From T3Sed10-241 sp036796255 (lineage in GTDB: Bacteria; Bacteroidota; Bacteroidia; Flavobacteriales_D; Cryomorphaceae): a stretch of 7,691 nt of DNA. Below the pieces are notes generated by a model. That model saw only the letters and a program-made list of their open reading frames with translations. It ran no database searches and was not told the origin of the DNA. The stretch is taken from assembly GCA_036796255.1 (NCBI GenBank), contig DAIRDH010000110.1:1-7691 (forward strand), written 5' to 3'. The translations under genes and the position numbers were made by a program. The stretch's first letter is position 1. Each line of letters begins with the position of its first letter. Below are positions 6,185-7,691 of the stretch, piece by piece.

Positions 6185-6236
6185 TTGGCAATTTGGTTCC
6201 GAGAAAGATTCCTTTCTGAAAAAGCGCATTGTGAAT

Positions 6237-6524
6237 TTACTTGATAAGCAGGAGCCGCGTATGGGTACTAGCCAGGATTGCATGCTTCACATCAGGAGCA
6301 ATATGCACGTAGACGCCAGCGCTGAGCGCTGTATCCGCTCCATCTGTTTCGCTGTATATCGCCTTACCGTCAATGCATACGAGCACTGCGGGCACTTTGC
6401 TCACATGTTCTTTAAGCGTTTCGCCTGCAGCGATATGGATACTCAAGGCTGTGCCTTCGCCTTTAGTGAAGAGCGGTTTGGCTGAAACAGGTTTTGGGTC
6501 AGGATGAAGGTCATACAGGTTCAT
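6237..6524 (-). CDS. Small cupin-like protein
   Basis: This 95-residue protein has the spacing and pattern of a single-domain cupin. A predicted strand ALSIHIAAGETLKEH (26-40) is followed by VPAVLVCIDGKAIY (44-57), a turn, then LSAGVYVHIAPDVKHAIL (67-84) and a final strand TRLLLIK. H40 and H81 fall where metal-binding or active-site His residues lie in many cupins, but the full HxH...E motif is missing, so metal binding is uncertain. Its start codon overlaps the stop of the preceding lipoprotein gene as ATGA, which indicates translational coupling. No signal peptide is seen, so it is probably cytosolic. It is the last gene of the leftward operon. The fold assignment is moderately confident and the substrate is unknown. 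Confidence 0.75.
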   Translation of the reverse strand: MNLYDLHPDPKPVSAKPLFTKGEGTALSIHIAAGETLKEHVSKVPAVLVCIDGKAIYSETDGADTALSAGVYVHIAPDVKHAILASTHTRLLLIK

Positions 6525-6973
6525 TCAAAATAGGAGTGAAAGGTGTCAAAGGATTGTTGCAGATCTGCTAGCGCTTGCTCTTTTTCCGCTTCGGTTTCGG
6601 CTTCCGCCAATTGATCAATGTCGCCAATGTAAGGCATCAGCCACAAATGCAGCGCATCATGGGCAGGGCCTTTCATGGTGCAGGAGGAGATGAGGTGGTT
6701 CTTTTGGTCTTCCAGTGCTTCTGCAAGCTTTGCGTGGCCATCTTCGGTATTTGCTTCAAAATTCTTCACTAGCGAATCAGAAAGAGCCACATACACCATC
6801 ATTTCTGCATTTACGGGCCACTTTTCGCCCTTGTTCAGTTCTAATTCGGTGGGTGCCGATGGTGCTTCTGTGCTCACTTCATCTTTTGCAGCGTGGTCTG
6901 AATTCTCGCTTGTGGGGTTGCAGCCTGTGAGGAAAAGTAGAACGGTGAGTGTTGGGAAAATAGTGGACTTCAT
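6521..6973 (-). CDS. Lipoprotein with CTMKG..HD.LH.WL signature
   Basis: This 150-residue exported lipoprotein has a signal peptide ending LFLTGC, giving a lipidated Cys at 18, then an acidic, Ser/Thr/Pro-rich linker (19-45). The folded part looks helical: LNKGEKWPVNAEMM (46-59), a helix to about 95, the segment SSCTMKGPAHDALHLWLMP (97-114+), and a terminal helix rich in Glu, Gln and Ala ending FHSYFE. I recall related uncharacterised Bacteroidota proteins with the same KW.VN and CTMKG..H..LH..L patterns. C98, M100, H105 and H109 are closely spaced and could form a metal or haem site, which is inference. Its ATG lies 1 base after the helicase stop codon, and its own stop overlaps the cupin start. 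The function is unknown. Confidence 0.88.
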   Translation of the reverse strand: MKSTIFPTLTVLLFLTGCNPTSENSDHAAKDEVSTEAPSAPTELELNKGEKWPVNAEMMVYVALSDSLVKNFEANTEDGHAKLAEALEDQKNHLISSCTMKGPAHDALHLWLMPYIGDIDQLAEAETEAEKEQALADLQQSFDTFHSYFE

Positions 6974-6974
6974 G

Positions 6975-7691
6975 TTATTTTGAATTTAGATTCATATCAA
7001 GACTTTCCGCATCCACCATCACCACAAATTTTTTCATCTTCTTTTGAATCACTTTGAAGTGGTGGGTATCGTCGGGGGTTACGAAAGTGATGGCCTCGCC
7101 AGGATTCTCAGCGCGGCCGGTGCGGCCTATGCGGTGGATGAAATCTTTCGGGGAGCGGGGTAGCTCGTAGTTGATCACATAGGGCAGAAAGGCGATGTCG
7201 ATGCCGCGGGAGAGGAGGTCGGTAGTGACGAGCACAGGCAGGCGGCCTTCTCTGAAAGCTTCGAGTGCTTCGCGGCGCGCGCCCTGGCTCTTCTTACTGT
7301 GGATGGCTTTGGCGTCGGTGCCATTTTTGCGCAGCTTGTCGGCCACGAGGTCGGCCTGATAGGTGGACGAGGTGAAAACCAACACCTGCTTCATCTCATT
7401 TTTGGCGATGAGGTAGCGCAGCAGCGGACCTTTTTGCTCCGGACTTACAAAATAGCCCAGTTGCCTGATGTTTTCCTGGCTTTCTTCTTTGGGCGCTGTC
7501 TGAATCAGCAAAGGCTTACGAAGGAGCAGCTGCTTCATGTTGTCAATATCGGGGCTGAGGGTGGCTGAGAAGAGCAAATTTTGCCGTACAGGCGGCAGCA
7601 GCGCGATGATGCGGTTGAGCTCGTCCTTAAAACCAAGGCTGAGCATCTTGTCGGCTTCGTCGAGCACGAGGGTCGAGATGTCGTCGAAGCT
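6975..7691 (-). CDS. DEAD-box RNA helicase, C-terminal part (5' end outside window)
   Basis: The gene is cut by the right edge; 238 codons remain, in frame to base 7691. Counting from the edge, it shows motif II as VLDEADKM (9-16), motif III SAT (42-44), the second RecA domain with VFTSS (106-110), motif V TTDLLSRGIDI (156-166) and motif VI HRIGRTGRA (186-194), then a short Lys-rich tail ending NLNSK. This identifies an ATP-dependent RNA helicase of the DEAD family (RhlE/SrmB-like group), which remodels RNA duplexes in ribosome assembly or mRNA turnover. Motifs Q, I, Ia and Ib must lie beyond the window. The tail lacks a long basic or RGG extension. The GTG at 7665-7667 is inside the DEAD region and is not the start. 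It leads a tightly packed operon with the lipoprotein and cupin genes, whose promoter is not visible here. Confidence 0.95.
   Translation of the reverse strand, partial: SFDDISTLVLDEADKMLSLGFKDELNRIIALLPPVRQNLLFSATLSPDIDNMKQLLLRKPLLIQTAPKEESQENIRQLGYFVSPEQKGPLLRYLIAKNEMKQVLVFTSSTYQADLVADKLRKNGTDAKAIHSKKSQGARREALEAFREGRLPVLVTTDLLSRGIDIAFLPYVINYELPRSPKDFIHRIGRTGRAENPGEAITFVTPDDTHHFKVIQKKMKKFVVMVDAESLDMNLNSK

Larger units (their letters stand above)
5800..6236. other. 437-bp spacer between convergent genes, carrying repeats
   Basis: The spacer separates the trHb3 stop from the stop of the leftward cupin gene. It contains two copies of the 79-bp repeat (5837-5914 and 6106-6184), a perfect 22-bp palindrome (6064-6085) and a 10-bp palindrome AAACCGGTTT (5931-5940). 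The open frames across it on both strands are translations of the repeats: each strand gives two similar peptides, one per copy. No credible gene or canonical terminator with a T-run is visible. The repeat hairpins are the only candidates for ending the two converging transcripts. Confidence 0.7.

Noticed and set aside
5699..6283. Small open frames of 60-143 codons on both strands of the 5800-6236 spacer
   Set aside because: Frames on the same strand give similar peptides (for example EYPLHACFS twice) because they translate the two repeat copies. They include parts of flanking genes in wrong frames and have no domain or initiation signals.

Overview
The window looks like chromosomal DNA of a free-living member of the Bacteroidota. 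The evidence is indirect but consistent. Perfect or near-perfect TAnnTTTG -7 promoter elements lie just upstream of three genes. Shine-Dalgarno sequences are absent before essentially every start. Several encoded families are ones typical of that phylum: a DUF3365 cytochrome lipoprotein, a group III truncated haemoglobin, and a lipoprotein with a CTMKG..HD.LH.WL signature next to a small cupin. GC content is moderate and uneven: single 60-base lines range from about 45% to 67%. The species cannot be read from the sequence.

Layout. Bases 1-144 hold a candidate promoter. Bases 145-2871 (+) encode a complete 908-residue P2-type cation ATPase, most like Ca2+ pumps. It is followed by a spacer with a diverged copy of a 79-bp intergenic repeat and a strong, probably bidirectional, terminator at about 3122-3157. 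Two genes then run leftward: a DUF2953 (YtfI-like) membrane-anchored protein (4172-3609) and a GerW/YtfJ-family protein (3552-3178). This is the same pair that sits side by side in Bacillus. Diverging from them on the + strand are a dihaem lipoprotein (cytochrome c domain plus DUF3365, 4330-5301) and a group III truncated haemoglobin (5407-5799), each with its own -7 element almost touching the start codon. A 437-bp spacer (5800-6236) holds two near-identical copies of the same 79-bp repeat, 270 bp apart, and a perfect 22-bp palindrome between them. From the right edge a compact leftward operon enters: the C-terminal two thirds of a DEAD-box RNA helicase (7691-6975), a 150-residue lipoprotein (6973-6521, 1 base after the helicase stop) and a 95-residue cupin-like protein (6524-6237, ATGA overlap).

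How the genes may work together. The two haem proteins are plausible partners in redox or reactive nitrogen/oxygen chemistry: the first is an envelope lipoprotein, the second cytosolic. The helicase-lipoprotein-cupin genes are co-transcribed by spacing, but no common pathway is evident. No clear new multi-gene system is visible. The observations most worth following up are the repeat family confined here to spacers between convergent genes, the palindrome, the sporulation-named gene pair outside spore formers, the nearly leaderless haemoglobin promoter, the possible metal-site lipoprotein and the altered nucleotide-site motif of the ATPase.
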